Assembly (NCBI GenBank): GCA_937899055.1
Contig: CALBPX010000115.1
Location: forward strand, 1 to 36,894
Source of the DNA: an uncultured Bacteroidales bacterium
Lineage (GTDB): Bacteria; Bacteroidota; Bacteroidia; Bacteroidales; UBA932
Length of the DNA: 36,894 nt
Direction: 5' to 3'
Shown here: positions 1-6,778 of the stretch, piece after piece
Position numbering within the stretch: the first letter of the stretch is position 1
How the letters are laid out: every line of letters starts with the position of its first letter
Made by a program: the position numbers and the translations under genes
Notes under the pieces: model-generated
Told to the model about the DNA's origin: nothing
The model's input: only the letters and a program-made list of their open reading frames with translations
The model's database searches: none

Positions 1-131
1 CTTATTTCACTACCTGCAACCCCCATTCTACCAACACAATCCTCAAACTCCACTCAATAAACCTCACCTACAAACCCTTATTTCACTACCTGCAACCCCC
101 ATTCTACCAACACAATCCTCAAACTCCACTC
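1..131. repeat. 55-bp direct repeat, two copies
   Basis: Positions 1-55 and 77-131 are identical over 55 bases, giving a 76-bp period; the first copy touches the window edge so the array may continue to the left. The strand shown is almost purine-free in long runs (C, T and A rich). The following stretch (132-180) continues with degenerate CTCCTTCAA and CCTTCAACC motifs. No ORF of note covers it. The rest of the gap up to 264 shows nothing I recognise. Confidence 0.9.
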
Positions 132-264
132 CTTCAATACCACCTTCAACCCCTACTCCTTCAACCTTTCCACAAAGAAAACCCTTGCTCCCAACATTCC
201 CAAACATGCAATGCGTACCTTAGCATAGGGGCATGGGACTTCGTAAGTGTCTGATTATCAAACT

Positions 265-306
265 CCCCTGAAATAAGAGGTTCGTTTCAAGACCTCTTAT
301 TTGGGG
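265..306. other. Long hairpin downstream of the metallophosphoesterase
   Basis: AAATAAGAGGT (271-281) pairs perfectly with ACCTCTTATTT (292-302) around a 10-nt loop, and CCCC (265-268) pairs with GGGG (303-306) across a 2-nt bulge, giving a 15-bp stem. It lies past the 3' end of the minus-strand gene ending at 354, the position of a terminator, but no clear U-tract follows on either strand. It may act as a 3' stabiliser or a terminator without a U-tract. Confidence 0.6.
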
Positions 307-353
307 ATGGGCTGTATTTCAGGCGGTTACAAGACACCATCCCCGATATACTC

Positions 354-1247
354 TCAGGTGGGGATGAACCGGCAGGATACGCTGTCTTTGGTAACGGTCA
401 CAACCTCATAGCCTGAATGTCCGCGGCCAAGGGGCATTCCTACAGGTCCGGCAGTAATAAAGCGGATACCTTCAACCGTGGTGTCATAGTCCATGTGTGT
501 ATGCCCGGCAAAGACAACGTCCACTCCGTACTTCTTGAAAAGGGCTATATACTTCTCTCTGGTTCCTTCGATATTTCCGCCGTTACCTTCAAGATCGACA
601 TTCCCTCCGGAAAGTCCCTGAGCGTATGACCCTTTATGGAAGTTGAAGTAATCATTTTCCTCATCGATGCTTTCCCGGATAACCGGACAATGTAGGAAGA
701 CGAAGATGTACTTGTATCTGCGAGCCTTGCGGAGTTCCCATTCCAGCCACTTGAGCTGCTCCTGCTCCGCCTTGACGGCTTCTGCCCAAACAACTTCTTC
801 TGAAAGAGTTGCTGCCTTTCCAGTTCCGGATTCTGAGGAGCGGTTTGATGAGGAAGAGGAAGTTCCGGCAGCAGCCTTCGCATCATTCAGCTTTTCCTGT
901 CCGTCCTTGATGCAGTTGGAATCAAAACCGATGAAAGCACAGCCGCCCAGCCGGAAGGAAAATCTTTCATAGCCTCTCTGCTGAAGATAGTGGGAGTGAT
1001 TTACGGGAGTCCATGGACGGATGTCGTGGTTGCCGGGAATTTCATACACCGGAACTTTTATCTTGCCGCGGTTGGCCCTGTAGATGGAATCCTGAAGGGT
1101 GTCATAGGCATCGTTGATAAGGTCTCCAGTAATGATCACACACTTGGGATTCAGAGCATTGACCGCCTCAGCGGCTCTGTTGAAAAGAGAGTCGGACTTC
1201 CTGAAACCGGAAGTGTTGTCTCTGAAGCCAATCTGCGGGTCCGTCAT
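354..1247 (-). CDS. Calcineurin-like metallophosphoesterase (N-terminus cut off by in-frame TGA)
   Basis: Predicted metal-dependent phosphoesterase; substrate unknown. From the first available Met, metallophosphoesterase motifs run in order: TDPQIG (residues 2-7, the DxH-like site with Gln in place of His), GDLIND (41-46), GNHD (72-75), the FLHCPV His (about 186) and GHTH (248-251). A Ser-rich low-complexity insert lies at about 125-147. The Met at 1247 is a poor start: it removes the first beta-strand (FTFVQ) before the metal motif and leaves no export signal. The same frame continues upstream through a TGA at 1281-1283 to an ATG at 1361 that encodes a convincing lipoprotein signal peptide. 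The intact gene would thus be 354-1361, an exported lipoprotein. Whether it is a pseudogene, a sequencing error or read through is open. It lies 68 bp downstream of another lipoprotein gene and may share its transcript. Confidence 0.85.
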   Translation of the reverse strand: MTDPQIGFRDNTSGFRKSDSLFNRAAEAVNALNPKCVIITGDLINDAYDTLQDSIYRANRGKIKVPVYEIPGNHDIRPWTPVNHSHYLQQRGYERFSFRLGGCAFIGFDSNCIKDGQEKLNDAKAAAGTSSSSSNRSSESGTGKAATLSEEVVWAEAVKAEQEQLKWLEWELRKARRYKYIFVFLHCPVIRESIDEENDYFNFHKGSYAQGLSGGNVDLEGNGGNIEGTREKYIALFKKYGVDVVFAGHTHMDYDTTVEGIRFITAGPVGMPLGRGHSGYEVVTVTKDSVSCRFIPT

Positions 1248-1361
1248 CTGGACGAAAGTGAATTCCGTAAACTTCGGGCTTCAACCGCACACCAGGGCCG
1301 CCACAAAAACAGCCGGCAACAAGAGCCTCCAGGCATTAAGGCTGAAATAAAGTTTTCTCAT
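1248..1361 (-). other. Detached signal peptide of the metallophosphoesterase, with in-frame TGA at the lipobox Cys
   Basis: Reading minus strand from the ATG at 1361 gives MRKLYFSLNAW, then a hydrophobic stretch LLLPAVFVAALVCG, then TGA (1281-1283), then SPKFTEFTFVQ running in frame into the downstream ORF. Charged N-region, hydrophobic core and V-C-G before the stop fit a lipobox; a Cys codon (TGC or TGT) differs from the TGA by one base at position 1281. There is no alternative ATG, GTG or TTG between the TGA and 1247. Confidence 0.75.
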
Positions 1362-1429
1362 AACTACCAAACCACTGCAAGTATTACTGTAGGTGCTTCA
1401 AGAAAAGTCGGCCTGACGAAATGAGGTTC

Positions 1430-2287
1430 CTATTCCCGGACTCTGTAGTATAGCGTGCCGTCAACATATAAAGCGTCAAGTTCTCCGATATACGCAACTG
1501 AATGGGTAACTGGTATATCTACGGTCCTTTCCAGCGGAACAAGAAGTTTTCCGTCCTGATCGTATGCAGAAGTTTCTGAGTCCCAGTCCGCTTTGATATA
1601 CCAGATGTCCTCGATGGCTCCGGAATATACCGGGTTGGCGGCATCCTCTTCATATTGGTAGAGCTTGATGATATCTCCTTCAGTTTCCAGCGGCTCTTCA
1701 AACAATCCGTCAGGCAAATGGACGCTGATTACATAGCAGTTGTCATATTTGTTCAGCAGCTCCTCCGGGCCTGGCTCAAATTCCCATTTCTCGTCATTCA
1801 TTATGTAAAGAGGCTGGCCGTTCCTGCTGGACTTGAAAATGGTGGCCAGATTGCCGTCTTTGTCTTTGAAAACAGCCCTGTCCCCTACGAGTTCAGTTGT
1901 CAGCTGGTTCTGCTTGAAGACTTTCTTTTCCGCCTTGGACTTCGGGAAGATGAATGCACCATATACGTTGCCATCTTCGGCTTCTTTCGGCTCAAACCTG
2001 TAGTTGTCTTTGTCGTAATCAACAATGCTGGCAAATTCATTATTGCCATCGCAGATCAATTCCCCCTTCTGGAAATGGTAGGCACCTTGCCCGTCATCGA
2101 AATCATCTGTAGCGTAGTAGGCTGTCAGGGTTCCAGCCTCCGGAGTTTTTACCGGACAAGGAGCTGCCTGGACAGAAGGGGTTTCTCCTGCATTTTCCAG
2201 AGACTTGGCTTGATTCCGGGTATTTGACTTGCAACTGATAATGAGAGCAGAAATCATAAGAAACGTGAAAATCGTCTGTCTTTTCAT
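1430..2287 (-). CDS. Hypothetical lipoprotein, 285 aa
   Basis: Family not recognised. The N-terminus is a clear lipoprotein signal: MKRQTIF, a hydrophobic core and lipobox LIISC with Cys19 as the predicted lipidated residue, followed by a polar linker (about 20-50). The rest is soluble, rich in acidic and aromatic residues (segments such as YDKDNYRFEPKEAEDG), with no transmembrane segment and no obvious catalytic motif; it could be a beta-rich periplasmic or surface domain. It is the first gene after a -7 box at 2340-2347 (leader about 50 nt) and is followed 68 bp later by the metallophosphoesterase on the same strand, so the two are probably cotranscribed. It is divergent from the NlpC/P60 gene. 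Confidence 0.8.
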   Translation of the reverse strand: MKRQTIFTFLMISALIISCKSNTRNQAKSLENAGETPSVQAAPCPVKTPEAGTLTAYYATDDFDDGQGAYHFQKGELICDGNNEFASIVDYDKDNYRFEPKEAEDGNVYGAFIFPKSKAEKKVFKQNQLTTELVGDRAVFKDKDGNLATIFKSSRNGQPLYIMNDEKWEFEPGPEELLNKYDNCYVISVHLPDGLFEEPLETEGDIIKLYQYEEDAANPVYSGAIEDIWYIKADWDSETSAYDQDGKLLVPLERTVDIPVTHSVAYIGELDALYVDGTLYYRVRE

Positions 2288-2339
2288 AGCTTGTTTGTTT
2301 AAATGTTTGTTCTTTTTCGATACCGCTTGGGCTCGATTA

Positions 2340-2347
2340 CAAAGATA
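2340..2347 (-). promoter_or_regulatory. Bacteroidetes -7 promoter box for the 2287 lipoprotein
   Basis: Minus strand reads TATCTTTG, an exact TAnnTTTG match, about 50 nt upstream of the ATG at 2287. A TTTA about 21 nt further upstream could be the -33 element. Confidence 0.65.
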
Positions 2348-2393
2348 GGCAAAATCAAGTACCCGTAGTAAATGTTATTGGGTTTCTTTTTTG

Positions 2394-2401
2394 TATATTT
2401 G
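2394..2401 (+). promoter_or_regulatory. Bacteroidetes -7 promoter box for the NlpC/P60 gene
   Basis: TATATTTG matches TAnnTTTG exactly and ends 22 nt before the ATG at 2424. It is back to back with the promoter at 2340-2347. Confidence 0.65.
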
Positions 2402-2423
2402 TTATCTGTAAATATTCATCGCG

Positions 2424-3638
2424 ATGAAAAAAATCTTCATGCTGCTTACAGCGGCTCTTCTTTCAGGCTCAGCCGGCTTCTGCCAGGGCGTAGGCAGCCT
2501 GTTCAACAAAATCAACAACGAAGTGAGAAACCAGTTTGCTCCAGACGAGAGGGACAAGACTTACGAAGTGTCTCTGGTTGAGCAGAAAGGAAAACTGGTG
2601 CTGGTTGGTTCCACCACGGAAAAGGAAGCCATTGAGGCACTTGTAAAGCAGCTCAGCGATGCCGGAGTTATGGCTGAGAACAGGATAGACCTGCTTCCGA
2701 GCGCAAAGCTCAAAGGCAAGACTTACGGAGTTGTATGCATGAGTACGGCAAGTTTCAACTGCGGCGGAAGTTTCAGTGCGGAGAGCGGAACGCAGGCCCT
2801 GATGGGAATGCCGGTCAGGATTCTGGAGGAGAACGATGACGACTGGTACCGTTGCGTAAATATGGAGGGCTATACTGCATGGGTTATCACCCGTAGCGTA
2901 AAGGCTATGACAAAAGAGGAGTACGAGGCTTATCTTGCCAAGCCAAAGGTTTTTGTAAAGGCCAAGTACTCAACCATATACTCAGAAAAGAACACTAACA
3001 GCCTTCCGGTGAGCGACCTTGTATGGGGCTGCATTATGCTGGACGAAGGAAAGGCCGGAGCCTGGAGAAAGGTTTCTGTAGCCGACGGCCGTACCGGCTA
3101 TGTTCCGGCGGCCGATGTAATTGACCTCAACACCTGGATCAGCAACGCAGAGCCTACGGAAAAGAATATCGTAGAAACGGCAAAGCAGTTCTGCGGCTTC
3201 CCATACGTATGGGGCGGAACCTCCGTCAAGGGCGTAGATTGCAGCGGCCTGAGCAAAACTTCTTATTTCCTGAACGGCTACGTGCTCCGCAGGGACGCTT
3301 CGCAGCAGGTTAGGACCGGCGACAGCGTGGATGTGCACAGGTTCACAGAGGGAGACTACACAAAAGAAGCCCTGGGGAATCTCAGGCCGGGCGATCTGGT
3401 TTTCTTCGGGCGCAAGGCCGAGGCCGGGCGGAAGGAAAGAATTACCCACGTAGCCATCTACATGGGAGACGGCATGATTATCCACTCGTCCAACATTGTC
3501 AGAATCAACAGCTTGATCCCTGGAGAAAAAGACTACTATGCCGGTTCCAAGAGGCTGATTAAGGCACGCCGGATTATCGGCACGGCCGATCAGGGCAAAG
3601 GCGTAATCAGCGTCAAGAACGCCGGCCTTACGGAATAG
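2424..3638 (+). CDS. Secreted NlpC/P60 endopeptidase with SH3-like domains
   Basis: Predicted cell-wall peptidase cutting gamma-D-Glu to diamino-acid bonds in murein peptides, acting outside the cytoplasm. A Sec signal (MKKIFMLLTAALLSGSAGFCQ) is followed by a N-terminal region and two SH3-like bacterial segments (about 100-235), then the NlpC/P60 domain (about 245-390). The catalytic triad is visible: Cys273 in VDCSG, His342 in THVAIY and His354 in IIHSS. The WGG before the Cys and the RPGDLVFF strand are also typical. The architecture resembles the B. thetaiotaomicron protein family solved as murein peptide hydrolases. Start chosen at 2424 because it begins the signal peptide and follows a -7 box. 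Downstream, past a minisatellite, is a dipeptide epimerase that would process the L-Ala-D-Glu product, so the pair suggests murein peptide catabolism. Confidence 0.93.
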   Translation: MKKIFMLLTAALLSGSAGFCQGVGSLFNKINNEVRNQFAPDERDKTYEVSLVEQKGKLVLVGSTTEKEAIEALVKQLSDAGVMAENRIDLLPSAKLKGKTYGVVCMSTASFNCGGSFSAESGTQALMGMPVRILEENDDDWYRCVNMEGYTAWVITRSVKAMTKEEYEAYLAKPKVFVKAKYSTIYSEKNTNSLPVSDLVWGCIMLDEGKAGAWRKVSVADGRTGYVPAADVIDLNTWISNAEPTEKNIVETAKQFCGFPYVWGGTSVKGVDCSGLSKTSYFLNGYVLRRDASQQVRTGDSVDVHRFTEGDYTKEALGNLRPGDLVFFGRKAEAGRKERITHVAIYMGDGMIIHSSNIVRINSLIPGEKDYYAGSKRLIKARRIIGTADQGKGVISVKNAGLTE

Positions 3639-3930
3639 TTGAGGGTGAAGGAAGGAGCGTTGTGGGTGAAAGAAGGACGGAGCGTTGAGGGTGAAGGAAA
3701 GAGCGTTGAGGGTGAAGGAAAGAGCGTTGAGGGTGAAAGAAGGATGGAACGTTAAGGGTGAAGGATGGAGTGTTGAAGAAAGAAGGATGGAGCGTTGTGG
3801 GTGAAAGAAGGACGGAGCGTTGAGGGTGAAGGAAAGAGCGCTGGGGATGAAGGAAGGAGCGTTGTGGGTGAAAGAAGGACGGAGCGTTGAGGGTGAAAGA
3901 AGGACGGAGCGTTGGGGATGACGGAAGGAA
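3638..3930. repeat. Minisatellite of about 13 units, 21- and 25-bp variants
   Basis: Starting at the stop codon of the NlpC/P60 gene, units of the form GTTGAGGGTGAAGGAAAGAGC (split here: GTTGAGGGTG plus AAGGAAAGAGC; 21 bp) and a 25-bp variant with an extra GACG alternate about 13 times up to 3930. The plus strand is nearly all purine plus T; one unit near 3776 is shortened. An accidental long minus-strand ORF passes through it and should not be annotated. It fills the whole gap between two cooperating genes, leaving 39 bp before the epimerase ATG. Confidence 0.92.
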
Positions 3931-3969
3931 TTTTTAGAAATAACTGATAAACATTTAAAACATACACAG

Positions 3970-5163
3970 ATGACCGACAGAAGAACATTTCTGAAGAGTG
4001 CAGGACTGCTTACAGCTGCAGCTGCTCTTCTGAGTCCGTCCCAGATTTTTGCACGGGCAAGGGGAGGATTCTCCTCAAAGCCAAGCGGAAAGAAGGAACT
4101 GGAACTTGAATGGTGCCCATTTACCGCAAAGATGAAGCATGTATTCACCATTTCCAACAACTCCAGAAGCACCACTCCCATAGTACTTACCAGAATCACC
4201 TACGACGGATATACCGGATACGGCGAGGCTGCCATGCCTCCTTATCTGGGAGAAACTACAAACTCCGCTATCGACTATTTGAAGAAGGCTCGTCCGGTGC
4301 TCAAGAAGTTCAAGGATCCGTTCATGATTGGAGCTATAATGGCCGAAATGGATGCCATTACTACAAACAACTGTGCGGCAAAGGCTTCTATAGACATAGC
4401 TCTGCACGATCTGGTAGGTCAGATATTCGGTCAGCCTTGGTGGAAAATCTGGGGCTTTGATCCGGCAAACTGCCCCTACAACTCCTTTACCGTAGGGCTT
4501 GCTTCCAAGGAAGAGGTAAGAGAAAAGGCTAAGGAAGCCGCTTCTGAAGGCCATCTGATTAAGGTAAAACTCGGCATGAGCGAAGAGCAGGACAAGATGA
4601 TGATCAACACCATCCGCGAAGTTACCGACACCACCATCTGCATAGATGCCAACCAGGGCTGGAAAGACAAGTTCTATGCCCTAGACATGATCAACTGGCT
4701 GGCTACAAAGAATGTGAACATGATTGAGCAGCCTATGCCCAAGCTGAAACTGGAGGAAACCGGCTGGCTTACGGAGAGAAGTCCGCTGCCTATCATGGCC
4801 GATGAGGCTTGCCAGAGGCTCACCGATGTACGCAAGCTCTGGGGCTATTACACCGGAATCAACATCAAACTGATGAAGTGCACCGGACTGCATGAGGCCC
4901 GCGAGATGGTATCCCTGGCCCAGGCCCTTGGCATGAAACTGATGGTAGGTTGTATGACCGAAACTTCAGTAGCCATTGCGGCCGGCGCCCAGATAGCTCC
5001 CGTATGCGAATGGACGGACCTGGACGGAAACTGGCTGATAGCCAACGATGTATTCCATTCTTCAACCGTAGAGGACGGCAAGATTGTTCCTTCTTCAAAG
5101 CCCGGCCTCGGACTGGAGATGAACAAGGGCGTAGATCTCAAATACGCATATCAGGAAGACTGA
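3970..5163 (+). CDS. Enolase-superfamily dipeptide epimerase (L-Ala-D/L-Glu type) with Tat signal
   Basis: Predicted to epimerise the second residue of dipeptides such as L-Ala-D-Glu from murein. The N-terminus MTDRRTFLKSAG plus a hydrophobic stretch is a twin-arginine (Tat) signal, so the folded enzyme is probably exported. Enolase-superfamily landmarks follow: KVKLG with the KxK lysines (Lys198, Lys200), metal ligands Asp226 (CIDANQG), Glu253 (MIEQP) and Asp278 (ADEA), and the opposite-face lysine in NIKLMK (Lys300/Lys303). The C-terminal CEWTDLDGN is typical of dipeptide epimerases. Length of 397 aa equals the family length plus the signal. Exact dipeptide preference cannot be read from sequence. 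It is downstream of the NlpC/P60 endopeptidase on the same strand. Confidence 0.93.
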   Translation: MTDRRTFLKSAGLLTAAAALLSPSQIFARARGGFSSKPSGKKELELEWCPFTAKMKHVFTISNNSRSTTPIVLTRITYDGYTGYGEAAMPPYLGETTNSAIDYLKKARPVLKKFKDPFMIGAIMAEMDAITTNNCAAKASIDIALHDLVGQIFGQPWWKIWGFDPANCPYNSFTVGLASKEEVREKAKEAASEGHLIKVKLGMSEEQDKMMINTIREVTDTTICIDANQGWKDKFYALDMINWLATKNVNMIEQPMPKLKLEETGWLTERSPLPIMADEACQRLTDVRKLWGYYTGINIKLMKCTGLHEAREMVSLAQALGMKLMVGCMTETSVAIAAGAQIAPVCEWTDLDGNWLIANDVFHSSTVEDGKIVPSSKPGLGLEMNKGVDLKYAYQED

Positions 5164-5232
5164 CAATTGACACCGGAAACTGATTATTAACAACTGCGGC
5201 AGGAATGACCATTGCCGCCAAAAACAAAAGAT

Positions 5233-5511
5233 ATGAGAAACTTAAGAACTATAAAGAAGGATGTAGAATTCCTGGTTGGAGAACTTGTAGATGACTGCTT
5301 CATTTACCTGGAACTCAACGGAGAAGAGAAAATGGAACAGGTTGGGGAAATCATCGGCGAAGCTCTGGACCTTCAGGACGACACCATAGACAAAATCAAC
5401 CACCCTGCTCCGGAAATCAAGAAGGACAAATACTATAAGGCTCTGACCAAGGAATTCATAGAGGGCATAGACGCTCTGTATGAAAAACTCAGCAATCTGA
5501 GCAAAAAATAA
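5233..5511 (+). CDS. Small conserved-looking helical protein, 92 aa, function unknown
   Basis: I do not recognise the family with certainty. The ATG at 5233 gives MRNLRTIKKDVEF, preferred over the in-frame TTG at 5212. The protein has no signal peptide or membrane segment; it is mostly predicted helix with high Lys/Glu/Asp content and no Cys apart from one in DDCFIYLEL. Segments such as VGEIIGEALDLQDDTIDKI and a Pro-rich linker suggest two helical hairpins. It follows the epimerase by 69 bp; that gap includes a weak GCGGCA/TGCCGC inverted repeat (5196-5218). Codon use matches its neighbours. Small proteins of this kind are common near housekeeping genes in Bacteroidales. Confidence 0.75.
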   Translation: MRNLRTIKKDVEFLVGELVDDCFIYLELNGEEKMEQVGEIIGEALDLQDDTIDKINHPAPEIKKDKYYKALTKEFIEGIDALYEKLSNLSKK

Positions 5512-5556
5512 TCTTGTTCTGTAAGTGGATGTACAGAGTTGTGAAGAACTGAACCG

Positions 5557-6174
5557 TCACAACCTGTAGTTTCTAAGACGGGCGGCAAGGGCTTTTTCCT
5601 TTCCGTCCGTTATTGCGTTCAGCAGGGCGTGAAACCGCTGACTGTGATTGGGATAGACCAGGTGACACAGTTCGTGGGCTATCACATAGTCCATCAGTTC
5701 TTCGGGTAGCCTCACCAGATTCATGTTAAGGTTAATGTTCCTGAGCGTGGAACAGCTGCCCCAGTTGGAAGAGTTGTTCTTTATGGCTATGCGGTTATAC
5801 CGGAAAGGATCCTCAACAATGTTTCCCTTGTGGTCTCTTATCCTGACTTTGTCTGTCATAAGCTGATACATCTGGCGAGTACGGACGGGAAGTATCTTGT
5901 GGGCCAGCTTGTATATCTCGTACAACGAAGGAGCCCCTCCCTTACTGGCCGACTCCTGCCTGGAGAGGACTTCTTTCCGCTGGGCTAGGATCCTGCCGCC
6001 TACAGAAAAGAGGAACTTCTCCGCATCTTCGTATGAGGTAAACGTAGGCAGAGTGACCTTGACCTGGCCCTTGGAAGTGACAAAAACACGGATGCTGCGG
6101 CTCTGGGGATATTTGGTGTAAACCACTTCTCCCAGGCCGTTGTCGTATTTAACCGTTCTTGTATCCTGCCTCAT
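5557..6174 (-). CDS. YgjP-type (DUF45) zinc metallopeptidase
   Basis: Predicted cytoplasmic metallopeptidase of the YgjP/WLM family. The family signature is present: NWGSCS (137-142) before a strand, then HELCH (167-171) with a third ligand His177 in YPNHSQRF. No signal peptide. The 205-aa length is slightly short of the usual 230 or so but covers both domains. Physiological substrate of the family is not established. It is convergent with the small gene at 5233-5511 and divergent from rpsO, whose promoter lies in the shared upstream gap (6175-6359). Confidence 0.9.
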   Translation of the reverse strand: MRQDTRTVKYDNGLGEVVYTKYPQSRSIRVFVTSKGQVKVTLPTFTSYEDAEKFLFSVGGRILAQRKEVLSRQESASKGGAPSLYEIYKLAHKILPVRTRQMYQLMTDKVRIRDHKGNIVEDPFRYNRIAIKNNSSNWGSCSTLRNINLNMNLVRLPEELMDYVIAHELCHLVYPNHSQRFHALLNAITDGKEKALAARLRNYRL

Positions 6175-6266
6175 TACCGTTGATTCTGTCAGCAGAGTTC
6201 CCGCCTTTGCCGGTGTGCAAATATAAGAAACCGCATCTTAAATCTTCAACTTAATGGCCCTTTGAC

Positions 6267-6295
6267 TTGATAATTCAAAAAAATGTATATCTTTG
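6267..6295 (+). promoter_or_regulatory. Promoter of rpsO
   Basis: TATCTTTG at 6288-6295 is an exact -7 match, with TTG at 6267-6269 as -33 element 18 nt upstream. Transcription would start near 6300, giving a leader of about 60 nt before the ATG at 6360. Confidence 0.75.
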
Positions 6296-6359
6296 CAGCC
6301 CCAAGGCGGAACATCGCTGAGGCAATAAACAATTATTAACAAACAAAATCTTACGCAAA

Positions 6360-6635
6360 ATGGCTGAATATTTGACTTCAGACAAAAAGCAGGAGATATT
6401 TGGCAAGTACGGGAAGTCTAATAAAGACACTGGATCTGCTGAAAGTCAGATTGCTTTATTTTCCTACCGTATCGCTCATCTTACAGAGCACATGAAGAGG
6501 AACAAGAAGGACCATGGAACTCAGAGGGCACTTCTTATGCTCGTTGGTAAGAGACGCCGCTTCCTGGATTATCTTAAGGAAGTTGACATTGAGAGATACA
6601 GGAAAATCATCAAGGAACTCAATCTTCGTAAGTAA
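6360..6635 (+). CDS. rpsO: 30S ribosomal protein S15
   Basis: Small-subunit protein that binds 16S rRNA helices 20-22 and begins platform assembly. The 91-aa sequence is a full-length S15: TGSAESQIALFSYRI near the N-terminus, HLTEHMKRNKKDH, the conserved LVGKRRRFLDYL and the C-terminal YRKIIKELNLRK. It stands alone here, with its own promoter (6267-6295), a leader of about 60 nt and a terminator just after the stop (6657-6687). In many bacteria S15 represses its own translation through the leader; whether this leader does so cannot be told. Confidence 0.98.
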   Translation: MAEYLTSDKKQEIFGKYGKSNKDTGSAESQIALFSYRIAHLTEHMKRNKKDHGTQRALLMLVGKRRRFLDYLKEVDIERYRKIIKELNLRK

Positions 6636-6656
6636 TTGCAAAGGAGTTCATCAAAT

Positions 6657-6687
6657 AAAAAAGCTGCCCGTACGGACGGCTTTTTTT
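6657..6687 (+). terminator. Intrinsic terminator of rpsO
   Basis: AAAAAGCTGCCCGT pairs with ACGGACGGCTTTTT (one wobble, one mismatch) and is followed by a T7 run. The A-run on the other side would also permit use from the minus strand. A second CCGGC followed by T8 lies at 6695-6708, inside two direct copies of GCGTGACCGG (6690-6699, 6709-6718). Confidence 0.8.
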
Positions 6688-6752
6688 GTGCGTGACCGGC
6701 TTTTTTTTGCGTGACCGGTATCTGCTTGATTTTAAGTCTTATACACATTTAT

Positions 6753-6774
6753 CTGTAGGCAAATTTGCATACAG
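6753..6774. repeat. 22-nt inverted repeat at the end of pnuC
   Basis: CTGTAGGCAAATTTGCATACAG is symmetrical except at one pair (split: CTGTAGGCAAA and TTTGCATACAG). It sits 5 bp beyond the pnuC stop and is followed by TGTTTT on the plus strand. It may be part of a convergent terminator or a protein-binding palindrome. Confidence 0.5.
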
Positions 6775-6778
6775 TGTT

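Noticed and set aside
1281..1283. Selenocysteine or reassigned TGA as the only explanation of the lipobox stop
   Set aside because: No SECIS-like stem was recognised and TGA is a normal stop for other genes here; a point mutation or error is simpler, so recoding is only mentioned as a possibility.
3638..3930. CRISPR array
   Set aside because: Units are contiguous with no unique spacers, vary in length and sequence, and no cas genes are near.
2982..4199. Long minus-strand ORF of about 405 codons
   Set aside because: It is antisense to the NlpC/P60 gene and runs through the minisatellite, giving a meaningless Pro/Ser/Phe repeat; no start context or homology is visible.
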